Shown here piece after piece: positions 52,812-64,000 of a stretch of DNA of 64,000 nucleotides (position 1 is its first letter; the number at the start of each line of letters is the position of its first letter). Source of the DNA: Tanytarsus gracilentus (taxonomy: Eukaryota > Arthropoda > Insecta > Diptera > Chironomidae); assembly GCA_038502055.1 (NCBI GenBank), contig JAXRKN010000044.1, positions 4,374,001 through 4,438,000 on the forward strand, read 5' to 3'. The position numbers were made by a program, and so were the translations under genes. The notes below the pieces were generated by a model. The model was not told the origin of the DNA. It did no database searches and was given only the letters and a program-made list of their open reading frames with translations.

Positions 52812-53471
52812 TTACAACTCACTTTTCTTGTTCTTCTTTTGACCGGATCTATTTTTTCCTCCCTTTTGCTTTTTTGATGACTGCGATTTTTTATCAGTCT
52901 TAGCTTTCTTAGATTGCTTGTTTTGGTCAATTTCGACTTTTTTCGAAACTTTAGCTGACTTTTGAACTTTAGAGCTTTTTTCAGGTTGACCTTTAAAATT
53001 TTGTGGTTTTTTAACTTTTTGCTGTTTTACGTTCTGTTTCTCATTTCCCTTAACATCTTTAACTTTAATAGTCTTCTTGATGGTTTTTGAAAGTCGTTCA
53101 GCTTCACGTTTTTTACGGCAAATTTTTTCATCTTTAACTTCGTAAACTGGTGAATTTTCTTCAGCTTTAATTTCTTCATTTTGATTTCCAGAATTTGAAA
53201 TTACTTCTTCATCACAATTGTTGCATCCCTCTTCGTCTGCTGGCTCTGACTCGATAGCTTCTTCAACTTCAATTGGATCTTCAAGAACTTCGTCATTTTC
53301 CTCCTCAATTAAATTTTGAGTGGCATTCGTGATGGGGATGGTGAGTAAAATCTTTTTAAAAAAATAACCTCGTTAAATTTAATAATTAAATATTAAGTTT
53401 TTATTTTTCCGTTAAAATTTTGAATATAAATTTTCACTCACCGTTAAAAAAATCCACAAAATCTTCTTCAT
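52812..53471 (-). CDS. Small secreted acidic/lysine-rich protein, two exons
   Basis: Exon 1 is 53442-53471 (ten codons, MKKILWIFLT, then donor GTGAGT). Exon 2 is 52812-53351 (acceptor AAAAAG). They join in phase to 189 residues, and the junction completes a signal peptide ending ILLTIPITNA. Mature residues 21-90 are strongly acidic (many Glu/Asp) with a CNNCDEE pair of cysteines. Residues from about 95 to the end are Lys/Gln/Ser-rich, with repeated KVKK/KSAK-like words, and end in KKNKKSEL. It has no recognisable enzyme fold and is probably disordered and secreted. The final SEL after basic residues is not a standard KDEL signal. I do not know the family; a matrix, silk or salivary component is possible. 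The alternative is a nuclear Lys-rich protein with a false signal, but the spliced signal exon argues against it. Confidence 0.65.
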
Positions 53472-53532
53472 CTCTCTTTTCAACTGCAATCCGTAAAGTG
53501 AAAATTTTCTCCTTGAATCGCTTTTATTTTAT

Positions 53533-53729
53533 AGATCGTAATAGTGGATTTAGATAAGAAATGTCATCGGCTGAAGCTGCACGCTGTTTGCCTTAAAGCC
53601 ATTGTAAATTTAAGCGACACATCTCAAATATTAAAGTTCCACATTCAGTTCAAAGATATTACAGCATGCAACTTCGCAGTTAATGAACCGAAAGAAACAT
53701 TTTTGATAAAAACAACAATTTCGATCTAG
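53533..53729 (+). CDS. Orphan exon-like ORF, uncertain
   Basis: After a plausible acceptor (TTTTATTTTATAG, ending at 53535) a frame stays open for about 64 codons to TAG at 53727. It reads VDLDKKCHRLKLHAVCLKAI and later FHIQFKDITACNFAV. Composition is coding-like, but no upstream exon, promoter or family is visible, and the - strand gene immediately to the left leaves little room for one. It could be a decayed gene fragment. Confidence 0.25.
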
Positions 53730-55332
53730 TTAAACAGTTGGGAGTGCTTTAATAAATTTGGAAGATAGCAACTGAATGAGAAATTTAAATAAAAGTTCAT
53801 TGCCATGAATTAATTTTAATTCCTACTTCAAACTTCGAGAGTTCCTTTCTTAAACCTAACGGATATTTTTGCTCATATTTTCATTTAAAAATTGCGCAAT
53901 TTTTTCGCGCTATCAAAATGCTCCATGTCACGTGTGCATTGTGTAAACTTTTCACTTCTTCCAGCATGGAAAAATTCCAATCGTAATGAAAACTGCCAAA
54001 GAAAATTTTTCCATATCACCACGAACTTTCATTGCGAGCGGAAGCGTTTTAAACGTGCGGAAGCGTAAAAAGAGATTTGTGCGTGAATTAATGCGTACAA
54101 AGGAGTGAAGTAATCACTAAAGTGGATTAAAACCTCCGTCGTGGCATTTCGAGTGAATTAAATCCTAAATTTAAAGTGAAATTCAAGAAAAAGTTCGCGA
54201 TGACAAAAAAGGATATTTTTTGGCAGTGTTTGCGCGTGCGTTGAACGTGGAGTTTCCGTCTTTTGCCTCCTCGTAGTATTTTTCTCATATCGTAATAGTG
54301 GAGGAAAATCTATGTGCACTCTCTCTCTCTTTTTTGGATAACACATAACTCGCTTGACCGGATTTTCTTCTTCTCTCACCAACACAGAGAGAAATAAAAT
54401 ATTTTTTTTTGGAGAAGAAAAACGCGTAAGGGAAAAAAGATTATTGGAAGGAATTTTTTTTGTTTCATCAAAATGCTAAAAAAAATTAATTTTTCATTTT
54501 ATTCCTCGTGATTTTATGTTTGCGAAAAATGTAAAAAGTTGTGCAAAAGAACTTTAAGCAATAGAAAAAAATCGATTTGTGCTCGCATGAAGTCAATTTT
54601 ATGTGGAAAATCGTGAAAATTCTCAACTGCAAAAAGTCAATTAGTTTCCGTGAACTTCCACCCAACTCAATTAACAGTTCTTAAGTGAAATTTGTGATTA
54701 AAATTGTGACAATAATTTACACAAACTGATAGAAAGAAGAAAAAAATATTTTACTGGAAAAATGAGATGAAAATTTTTCTTCTTCCTCAAAGAAATTTCC
54801 ACAAATGGATGCAGTGAATTTTTCCATTGTCTAATCAAAGTTAATTCAATTTAGTGTACGCGCCAAAATAACTTCTAGCTCTTACTCAAAATATTTTAAG
54901 TTGCCAGATGCGGCATCAACTTTAATTAATTTAATTAACAAAAAAAAATTTCAACGTCACTCAAACTTTAATTAGTCTCGCAGATGAAGAATCTTGATAT
55001 CAATTTTCATTAATTTTCTTTCCTGGAATTTCATTCATTACCGCGTGCTTATTTTAATTACATTGAAGCGAGGGGAAATTATTTTCATAATTTTAAGTGT
55101 TGAAAAAATTAAAAATTAATTGATGAGAAGCAAAAAAATTAAAAATACAAAAATTATAATTAGTGAAAATTGCTAAATTTTTTTAAAAATATTTTAATCT
55201 AAAAATTATTTCAAAAAATCCACAAACCCTGTATCATCCCCTTAATACGATCCCTTTTATCAATTAATTAATTACAAATAATTCTCACTAAATTCTTCAT
55301 TTTAATCAATACTTTTCCTCCTTCATTAACAG
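53730..55332 (+). other. Upstream region of the alpha-2/delta gene, probable leader exon and intron
   Basis: No ORF of note. The stretch 53930-54370 is GC-richer (for example GCGTGCGTTGAACGTGGAG near 54234) and looks like a promoter and 5' leader. From about 54700 it is AT-rich, ending with a polypyrimidine tract and acceptor (CCTTCATTAACAG, at 55320-55332). This suggests a 5' UTR intron before the exon that holds the start codon. Confidence 0.4.
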
Positions 55333-55612
55333 AGCAAATAATAAAAAGTGAGATTCGATCCAAATTTATCTCGAGATCAATGTTTAATGGTTCAATAAAT
55401 CTTTGTGTATGGTGATTATAAAAAAAGGAGCATAACTAACAACTAAGAAAAACTCATAAAGAGTGATTGGCAATAAAAAAGAAGAGAAGTGAAGTTGTGT
55501 GTGCTATCAGCTTTATGTGTATTTACATCCGAATGGGATACAATTGTGCTAATTAAACCAGAAAAGGATAATTAAGCGGAACCGGTTTGTTATAGAAGAA
55601 GAAGAAGCCGCA

Positions 55613-58600
55613 ATGGATCGCAAAATTTTATTTGGATTTATTATAACATTTTTATTGACGCTCAATGGTCACGTTTCGGCAGATCAGGAAGAGGATATTC
55701 CGCATAACGAGTAAGTGCTCCACAAATGTGTGATTCTGTTAATAGCATTAAAATATTTTTTTTTGAATCCCTGCGCGAAAATAACACGACAAGTGTGTGC
55801 GTTTGCCATTTAGTCGTAACGAGGATTTGCGATAAATTAAATTACTCTTTGGAGTGCCATGTGAGGCGTTTGCGTGGTGGGGTAATTAAAGAATTATGAC
55901 TCTATGCGTGCGGATGGAATGGTGTTGAGGATTTACGGTAATTCTTGAAGCATCACGATGGTTGCCTTGAAATTTTATTGATTTAGGATTTTTTTTGAAA
56001 AAATAAAGATAGACAAATCTAATTTTTACACGTTTTCAAGGGGCAAAACACTCTGTAAATTTAATTTACTGAGTTAAAAATAAAAATTAAATTGAATTCA
56101 TTTAAAATTAAAATAAACACCAAATTATATTTAAAAATCCACATCCTTTCATCATTAAATAAAAATTTAACTTAAATTTTCATATCTCTCGACTTTTTCG
56201 ATTTTCAACAAATATTTGTTCGATGAAAATTTCAATTACCTTTCTTCTCCCACCTCCTTCATTGTTTATTAAAATTTAATAAGCATTTTGCGTGCTTAAT
56301 ATAAAAAGAGGGAAATTATTTTGACTTGATGTGTACGTAAGAAAAATATTTATAATTAAAATATTGGGCGGAAGCTAAATGAAAAAATGATAGGAAAAAT
56401 TTAAAGCTTTTGGGAATTTTGAAGTCGCTGAAGTGAAAAATTCACTGTGAAAGTCAAAACTAATTTTGTCCCTCTTCAAGCACTCGCCCTCTAATTATGC
56501 TTTAATATTCACGACTGTTGCTCTTTGCTGCTGAAATGCCACTTAATCGCTTGAATAATATGGCAGACGACAGAAGACGAAATATGATATTTATTGATGA
56601 CGGCAATTAGCGACGTGGGCGGTAGAGCGAGAAAAAAGTATCAAATTTAGTGAGGCGCGGGGAAGGAAAAAGTTTCTACCGTTGACCCGTGAGTTAATTA
56701 ACTCATTTTCCTGCATCCTGCTTCATATTTTTTTTCACCTCGTCGCGCACATTTTGCTGCATTTTACATGAAGTGGAAAAAGCTCATTAAAAATTAAAAT
56801 TGAGAGACACGTTAACAGTAATTATCGGGAAGCGCGGAAAATTGAAATATTTTAAAGTGAGAAAAGTTTTAGCGACGACGACAGGAAGGAAAAAGTTTTA
56901 ATAAAGTCTGTAGAGAAAAATTTAAACGCCTCTCTAAAAAAATCCTTTCATGCTTTTATGTTCATTCAATTGAAAGTTTCTAGAGATTTTTTACTCCCAC
57001 GAGGATTTCGAGGGTTAAATGAAAAGTTTTACAACGCTGAAAAATCTTTAAAGGTAAAATTTAAATTCTACGAAAAAGAGCTTTTGGTGTCTGCGAGCGA
57101 TGAAGAAGACAACGAAGATTTTATTAACATTTTAATTAGATGTTTCGAAGCTCAGACTTTTCATCAATAATGTAATTAAATCTCATTAAATGCTTTGGAG
57201 CAAATATTTTAGGGGGAAAGAAATTGATAATTTTTGGTTGATACTTTTTGAGGGTAAAAAATTATGAAAAATAAATTGATATAAAATTTAATTTTAACGT
57301 TCATAAGAAATTTAAATTTTCTAAAAAATTAAATGCATCACATGTTGCGCTTTGGACGATCGACAAATTTAAATTGATGACAGTAAGTGTAAAAAAGAAA
57401 GAAAAATCGAATTGAACGAAATCAAATTGTTTGCAAATAAATAAATTTTCCAAGCCAGAAACCCTCAAACTGAATTTCCTAATTTACAGTGATTTGATGA
57501 CAAAAAAGGGAGGAAAAAGTTGTAAAAATTGACCCAAGGGAAAAGGAAGCGTAAAAAAGAGAAAAGTTGAATGACATACACACAAAAATTTGATGCGTGG
57601 GAGTGAGAGAGCGAAGAAAACATTCCTTATACCCTCCTCGGGGCTTTAGAAGGAAAATCTTTATTCACATTTCAGTTTCATGCATCATAAATTTTTACCA
57701 TCATCCTCGCATATAAAAAACGCAACACAAACACAAGCACGACAAAAGCACATTGCCTTGAGAGAAAAAGAGCTTTTTTCTGATGATGACTCTTATCTTA
57801 ATCCCCGCATTCAAATAATCTTATTGCATCATCAAATAGCGACGTTTGTGTGCGAGTCTCTCTCTTTTGTCAGCGCAACCATCGCCATTCGCTTTTATGT
57901 CGTGTGTAAGTCTTTCGTCGTCTCTGGATGCTCCATTCATCTGCATTCTCACTCCGAAAGAAAGAACTTGCCTTGAGCTGTAAACTGTGCAGTCGCTGTT
58001 GCTACCTCGAAAAAAAAGACGATTTTTCCTCTTTTTAACTTCTCTTCACTCGCTGCACAATGCAATGCAGAAAAAGCAATTTGTATGAACAACACAAAAA
58101 ATGCATTTCATCGCTTTTTATCGTTATCATCTACATCCCCGAGAGAGAATGAAGAATAAATGTAGATATTTTATTTTTTCTCTTCTCTTTTCTTCGAACA
58201 CAAAACCCAAAAAGGATGAAAAATAAAAAAGGTGCATTAAAAATATTTTTTTTGTACTTGTTTGGGTTTTGCAGAATTTTTTTTCTTGGCAAATGTTTCT
58301 ATTGATTTTAGAAAGATTAAAACTAAAAATAGAAAAAATATTTCATGGAAAAAGATCCAGAAAATTATAATAAAAGTTTTTTCTTCACTCAGTAAACAAA
58401 AATATTTCCTGCGGTTTTCTTTTTAATTTTTTTTTTGCGGAAATGAAAAAATTATTTTATTAAAAAAATCGATTAAATTGAACATTTATGGCGTAACCGC
58501 TCGAGGACGCGTGTGATTTGTACGTGTAATAAAAAAATTCTTGTCGGTTGATTTCGATGAAAATTGAAATTTTCCAATTATTAAATTTTAAATGTTTTTT

Positions 58601-60069
58601 TCTTGTTTGGATTGTCGTTGAAGGGTTTAGTGAACTTTCGATGGAAAAACTTCTCCCACGCCCGATTTCATGCTTAAATCTCGACATTCTTAAAACTCAA
58701 TTTCAAAATTCTTCGTCAATATTTTCCAACTTGCGTCGGACGAACTAGAGAGAAAAGTTATTGTCACTGTCGATTTTATTTTCTTCTCGAGAAGAAGAGC
58801 TCAAAAACAATTTTTCATTTCACGGCAAATTAAATCTGCAAACAGCGACAGAAGAGAAAAATTTAATGTTGTTGTGCGAATCTTTTTTCGAGCAATATTC
58901 GGAAGATTATTAAAGCGGATGCCTTCGGGCACATTTTTCCTTTTTCACACTCCCGAAGTCGATTTGCATGTTTAGAAAAATGACAAGAATAAAAAGTGGA
59001 ATTTTTTGACCGTTAAATTCAAATTTAAAAATTTATTAAAAAACGGTTAAAAAATTTCAAAATCTTTTCGTAAAAATTAATTTAAATTTTAAAAGTTATA
59101 AATTCATAAAATTTTATTTTATTTAATAAAGTTTATTATCAAGAAAATTTTTTCATCTCGACTAATCTGAATCAAATTTTCGTGTCGAAGTAAATTTTCC
59201 TTATTTTCTCGTTCGCTGTCATTTTTGCATAATATGTGCTCTTCGATAAGGAAAATATTTGTTTTGTGTAATGTCTCTCTCGGTTGGCGTCTGTGGAATT
59301 TTTTCAATATCCCTAAGATAACATGCAGCATGGGATTTGGAGTGTAAGGAAATTCCAAGAAAAGTCTTAGGGTTCGTTTGAAAATTGTGGAAAATTTTGT
59401 AAAATTATTAAAGGCACAAAATATTTAACTTAGGCTTTACATCGACCCCCCCGCAAAAAGAAAATCTTTCATCAACTATTTAAAGCTTTTGCGCCCTTTC
59501 ATTCGCTATATGATGAAGATAAGGATGTGAAACTATTTTCGTGATCAAAAATTAAATTTTCTTTATGTGAATTCTCCTGAGAATATTTTAAAATATGAAA
59601 TTTTACGATTCTCGTGAAAAGAGTCATAATGTCATGTTGAATAACCGAAATTGAATGAAAATTGAGAATAACCTCGAAAAAAAAAAGTTTTTCTCTTCTT
59701 GATCATAACCTCAAAAAAAAGTTTATTGGCAATAGAATCAGCACTTTTGAGTCCACACAAGGATTTCTTTTATTCAATTAAGTTTCATGATGCAAAAAAT
59801 TGAAAATGAACCAAAAAATTTTAAATTCAACATGAGCTCAAAATTTAACGTCAAACTTTCTCTCTACAGACTTTTTTTACATTTTCCTGTTAGATACCGA
59901 TGGATGAATGAAAAATTGATTTATGTCTCAATTTTCAGAAGCGGCAAAAAAATAATTCGCTTTCCTCTTTTTTTTTCTCATTTGCAGAGTTCGCAATTGG
60001 GCCTTGAAGCTCGGTGTGGATTTATGGGAGTTTGGAAGACAATTTACGAAAATTTCCGACATCAAGAAT
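55613..60069 (+). CDS. Voltage-gated calcium channel alpha-2/delta subunit, first two coding exons (gene continues past the window)
   Basis: Coding exon 1 is 55613-55710, with a 5' UTR from 55333 after an acceptor. It encodes MDRKILFGFIITFLLTLNG as a signal peptide and then DQEEDIPHNE. Exon 2 is 59988-60069, flanked by a long polypyrimidine tract with TTTGCAG and by donor GTGAGT. In the phase set by exon 1 it reads VRNWALKLGVDLWEFGRQFT, then KISDIKN. This is the start of the VWA_N domain (WA...G..LW) that opens alpha-2/delta proteins before the VWA, Cache and GPI-anchor parts. These extracellular subunits raise surface density of Cav channels and shape synapses; Straightjacket is the best-known fly member and the likeliest match, though two other fly paralogues exist. 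Intron 1 is about 4.3 kb. No later exon was found before 64000. Confidence 0.85.
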
Positions 60070-63000
60070 GTGAGTATTGCCATCGAAAAACATTTTTCAT
60101 TTTTACCATCCACCTCTCGAATTTCTCTATCGAACGTACACACACAAAATTCATCGATTTTCCGTACAGAAATTCACGAATTAGTCGCTTTTAAATAAAT
60201 TTTCCTCCATACAACACGTGATGATTGATTTAGGTAAATATCTGCCATTGAAAATACTCTCGAGAACGATACTTAGAGGAAATGAGTTGTCATCGTTATG
60301 TGTAGGAGGTGAAAATTGAATTTCAACTCTTCAAAAGTATTTAAAACTTTAAATTGGTTGACATGAGACATGTTTTGCCGTTGTCGTTAGATTGCCGAGG
60401 AAAATGATAAAGTTTTATCTCAAGGGAGTGACAAAAAATTCATGATGGAGACCTTTTAATGAATCGTTTGAAATTGGTCAAAAAATTAAATTTTTTTCTT
60501 ATTATTTTACATCCACGAAAAAATCTATTTGTAATTTTTCCTCAAATGCGGCATTGAAAATTTTCACCCGGTTTTCCTTTCAATAATTCGACGCGTTCTG
60601 CTATTAAAATGCTAATTTTATTTTCTACGATTTTATTAATTTTCTATTCCAAACACACAAAGTTCCGCCTCGAAGCGTGATTTTATTTCCAACTTCTGAT
60701 TAAATATCAAAATAATTGGCTTCAAATTGAGGTGAAAAGCGGAGAAGAAAATAATTAAGTTATTTCTAAATTCGAGGTGAAAGCTTTAAGTCAATACGTC
60801 AATGTTGCACATGATATTCATGCGTGGAAGGGTGTGTGATATTAAGTCGTACACACGTAAAAATGTTGACATCAATAAATCTCTCAATTTCATGGTTCAT
60901 TAACCTCAATATCGAACATTTTCATTGTGAGTGACAAAAATCAATGAAGAAAAAGAGTAAAAGAGAATGCGTGTGAGAGAGACAAAAGTTACAATTTTCT
61001 TTTCCTCGTTAATGCCCTTTTCCTACCCCATCAACATGATGACATTTCCAGTCGACTGAGAGGTGCGGATGTATATATTTGATATGAATGGTTAATTGAC
61101 GACGTGTGTTTGTGTTCGAGAAGTGGGAGAGTGAACGTGAGTGAAAAGCATAATTATCGGATACTATTAGTGTACACACACGTTTATGTGGGAGTTGAAA
61201 AATGACGAGATTTTTTACACTTGCAAAAAAATCAACTCAAGTTTTTTTTTCTCTTAATTGTTAGGTGGGAAATATAGGTAATCACGAAATTTAAAAATTT
61301 TAAATTTCCAACAACGCCTCAAAAATATTTTTTTAAAATTTGAGTGAAAATAAATTAAATTTTTTAAAAATATTTTTTTGTAGTTTGCACTCATTGATTT
61401 ATAAAAATGCTTAACAAATGGCTGCATGTGTGCGGTTTAATTAATTTTAATGTTCGATTGTATTTATTTTAGGTCACAAAATATTTAATTTGTTTCGCTT
61501 TGATTCGATTGAATGATTATGATAATTTAAGGGTTGTAATTAGGGAATTGAAATTATGAATAAATTAAGGCACGTGCGGCTATTTTTATCTCGATTGAAT
61601 TGTCACGATAAAAATTTAGAAACGTAAAGAGCGTCAATCAGAAAACTTTCAAGTTATTTATGGAGAAACTTTGATGATGCACCTAAAGAAAATGTCTTTC
61701 TCTCCCTCTCAAGTGACACAAAGCACTTCCATCATAAAACATTTTCTTCTTCCACCATTTTACCTTGACTCGCTTTGCTCAACATTCGACAGATATGAAT
61801 GGCATGATGGAGCGACATATTTTTCTTCCTTATTTCCTCTCATTTTTTAATAGGATTAAATTTCTTTTTTCCTCTCTCGTCTTCTCCGACATTGCCTCAT
61901 GAACATGCTATAATAGAGCTTCTTCTGTCGCATGTCTTACGAGAGTGAGTAATGGCCTTCACAATGCGAAAGCTTTTTGCTCTCGCTTTAATGAGTTTTA
62001 TCGAATGTTGTAATAATGGCTGAGAGGAAAAGAAGAATTATTTTTGGAGTGCACCTGGACAAACAATTGACTGATGATAAAATAGTTCAATGAAATTTAA
62101 ATCATTTTTATTAAAATCATAAAAAAAATTTAATTTTAATTTAAAAGTTTAAAAATCATATAAACTTTAAAGCTCTTTAACGAGCCAAAAAATTAAAAAA
62201 TGTTCATAACTTCAAAGATAGCAAAAAAGTTTAAAAACTTAAAAACAAAATCTTCATCTCCAGTTTTCAAAAAAAATCTTTCTTTTACTATCGCATTAAA
62301 AATAAAAAATCATAAAAGCTTGTCTTTACCATTCATAAAGTTTTTTCTCCTTTGAGCACTGCATTTTATATTAAATTCGCTTTCAGATGAGAATTTTCAT
62401 CAGTGCACTGTACCGTAAAGTAAATTACTCTCAAAAGAAACCTTTAATCTCGGTATATACAATGTTCATTCCAAAAGCACCAGAAATTAGCGACGACGAT
62501 GATGAAACGATGTTTCGATCCCTTAAGGGAACGCAAAAAAACTTTTGATGATGATTTTTGCAAAAAATTCTAAGCGAGCTGGATTTTCGCGAACCATGAG
62601 AGAAAAGTTTTCAATATCCTGCGAGCAGTTGAAGATTTAATTAATTATTTTGAGCGATTTTTAAAGCTGGAATAAATTTTTAATTCAATTAAATTTTAAC
62701 TGACAAATTATTTATTTTAAAAATTCCAGCACATAAATATTTTTCAAACATTCCATCCGTTAAAAAAACTTTAAAATTCCTAAGTCGGTCCTTTTTCCCC
62801 TTCTATCAAGTCAACACCAAATTTTGCTTTAAAAATCGATTTTCCACCACCCTAACCTGATCCTCGCAGTTTTCAAGAGGTTATAAATTGTTTGCCCTTT
62901 AAAACATATTTAAAATGCTAAAATCTTGACTTTAAAGCTGTTTCTCTCATTTTTTGATCCCTTAACTGGGAAATGAATTCACGCCGAGATCCCTTATCGC

Positions 63001-64000
63001 CCTAACTTAGCCATTGAAATCATTTCGTCTCCATTTTATCCTCTCACTTTTTTTTCGGGTGCTCTTAAACTTCATTCATGCTCGCTTTGCACCCTCACAC
63101 AAAAAAATTACACGCACACAAAAACTTTTTTTTACGGCTTCTCACTTTCTTTGGGCGTTAAATTGCGAATGCTAAGTAAGTGACGAACCAGCAATTAATT
63201 GAATTAAAGTCTGGGGTTTTAGGTTGAAATAGAAAGTTATGGATATTGAGTTCATTATACTTTCGGTGTGTGTGTGTGTGGCTTTTGCTACTCAATTGGA
63301 AATTCTATGCGTGCACACACAGTGTGGCAAAGTCATTTAAAATGCCTTACTTAAAGGTACAAATTTTCTTGTGAGGAAGTCTTTAAGGCTTTAATTGGCT
63401 TTTACGCTCTAACAAAAACAATTTTCATTCTGAAATATTCATTCAATGGCCAAGTTTGGGGAGTTGTAAGCGTTATCTTGTGTATTATCATTAATCTAAA
63501 TATTTAATTGCGACATTTTTGTGTGTTCGGATGGTTGAATGGGATTTAGGGAAAAATGGACATTGTGGTCACTCTCTTTGGGAATTACTGTGATAAATTC
63601 ATTTAATGGTGGAGTAATTTAGATGGTCGCTTGTTCTTCTTACTCGTTGAGTTTCCTGAATTTTTTTAAAATGTTTAAAGAGCTTCGAAAAATATTTTAA
63701 AAAATCAAAAATCACAACTATAGTTAACTGGTGACCTTCAAAATTCAGTTCTACTGATAATATTTTGTTACATCGAAAATCACAACCTTTACAACGTTTA
63801 AAATAAATTTAAAACATTACTTACATGCCAGATTGAGATTAGCGTAAATTTCTTGATACCTGACGATGAAAATTGTTTAATAATTTTCCTCTCGAACGTG
63901 TAAGGAATTTCATGCAAGTTGCTCTAATAACAAATATAAATTTTATCACCACACACTTACACAAAAAACATTTATAACAATTAGGGAATAATAAAAGGAG
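60070..64000 (+). other. Start of alpha-2/delta intron 2
   Basis: AT-rich and non-coding as far as I can see. I looked for the next VWA_N exon (helical, Glu/Lys-rich) behind polypyrimidine acceptors and did not find one. A 27-codon acidic ORF at 62461-62547 has no splice context. Confidence 0.5.
63266..63280. repeat. (GT)n microsatellite
   Basis: An uninterrupted GTGTGTGTGTGTGTG tract, read directly. Confidence 0.8.

Noticed and set aside
62461..62547. 27-codon acidic ORF in alpha-2/delta intron 2
   Set aside because: Too short, no splice context and no relation to the VWA_N region expected next.

Overview
This window is nuclear DNA from an insect, most likely a lower (nematoceran) dipteran such as a midge. 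It is very AT-rich. Genes are intron-poor, with short introns of about 50-300 bp and GT-AG borders, separated by long AT-rich non-coding stretches. The best-preserved proteins (a large Maf factor, a TBC1D10-type RabGAP, Mtr4, an alpha-2/delta calcium channel subunit, a tektin) look dipteran. I saw no rRNA, tRNA, CRISPR array or intact transposon.

Left part (1-4815): the last exons of a long coiled-coil protein with a QRICH2/DUF4795-like C-terminus (+ strand, open at the left edge). Next to it, on the - strand, are the first ten coding exons of a single-pass receptor tyrosine kinase. The kinase reading frame leaves the window just after the ATP-binding lysine, so the rest must lie left of position 1, or the gene is broken. 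If intact, the coiled-coil gene sits inside or across one of its introns. Positions 4816-18831 hold no convincing gene. They do hold a repeat system: an old duplication with a period of about 3.25 kb, a 280-bp block present three times at about 97% identity, and a very young 927-bp tandem duplication.

Middle (18832-30480): a whacked/TBC1D10 RabGAP with both catalytic fingers; a 36-codon membrane smORF at 24005; a tektin (-) and a CATIP-like gene (+) that diverge from a shared 102-bp promoter; and the single-exon large Maf gene traffic jam. With the coiled-coil gene at the left edge, three genes point to cilium or sperm-flagellum biology.

Right part: 30481-47512 is a 17-kb gene desert after traffic jam. 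It contains a nearly perfect inverted repeat (arms of about 485 bp, more than 98% identical, spacer 1.86 kb), which is the most unusual structure in the window. Next come an SLC35B4 nucleotide-sugar transporter, the exosome helicase Mtr4 and, convergent with Mtr4, a small secreted acidic/lysine-rich protein encoded in two exons. The window ends in the 5' part of a voltage-gated calcium channel alpha-2/delta gene (signal-peptide exon at 55613, VWA_N exon at 59988), whose long introns continue past 64000.

Exon borders were worked out by hand from reading phase and splice consensus. Family names come from recognised motifs, without any database search.
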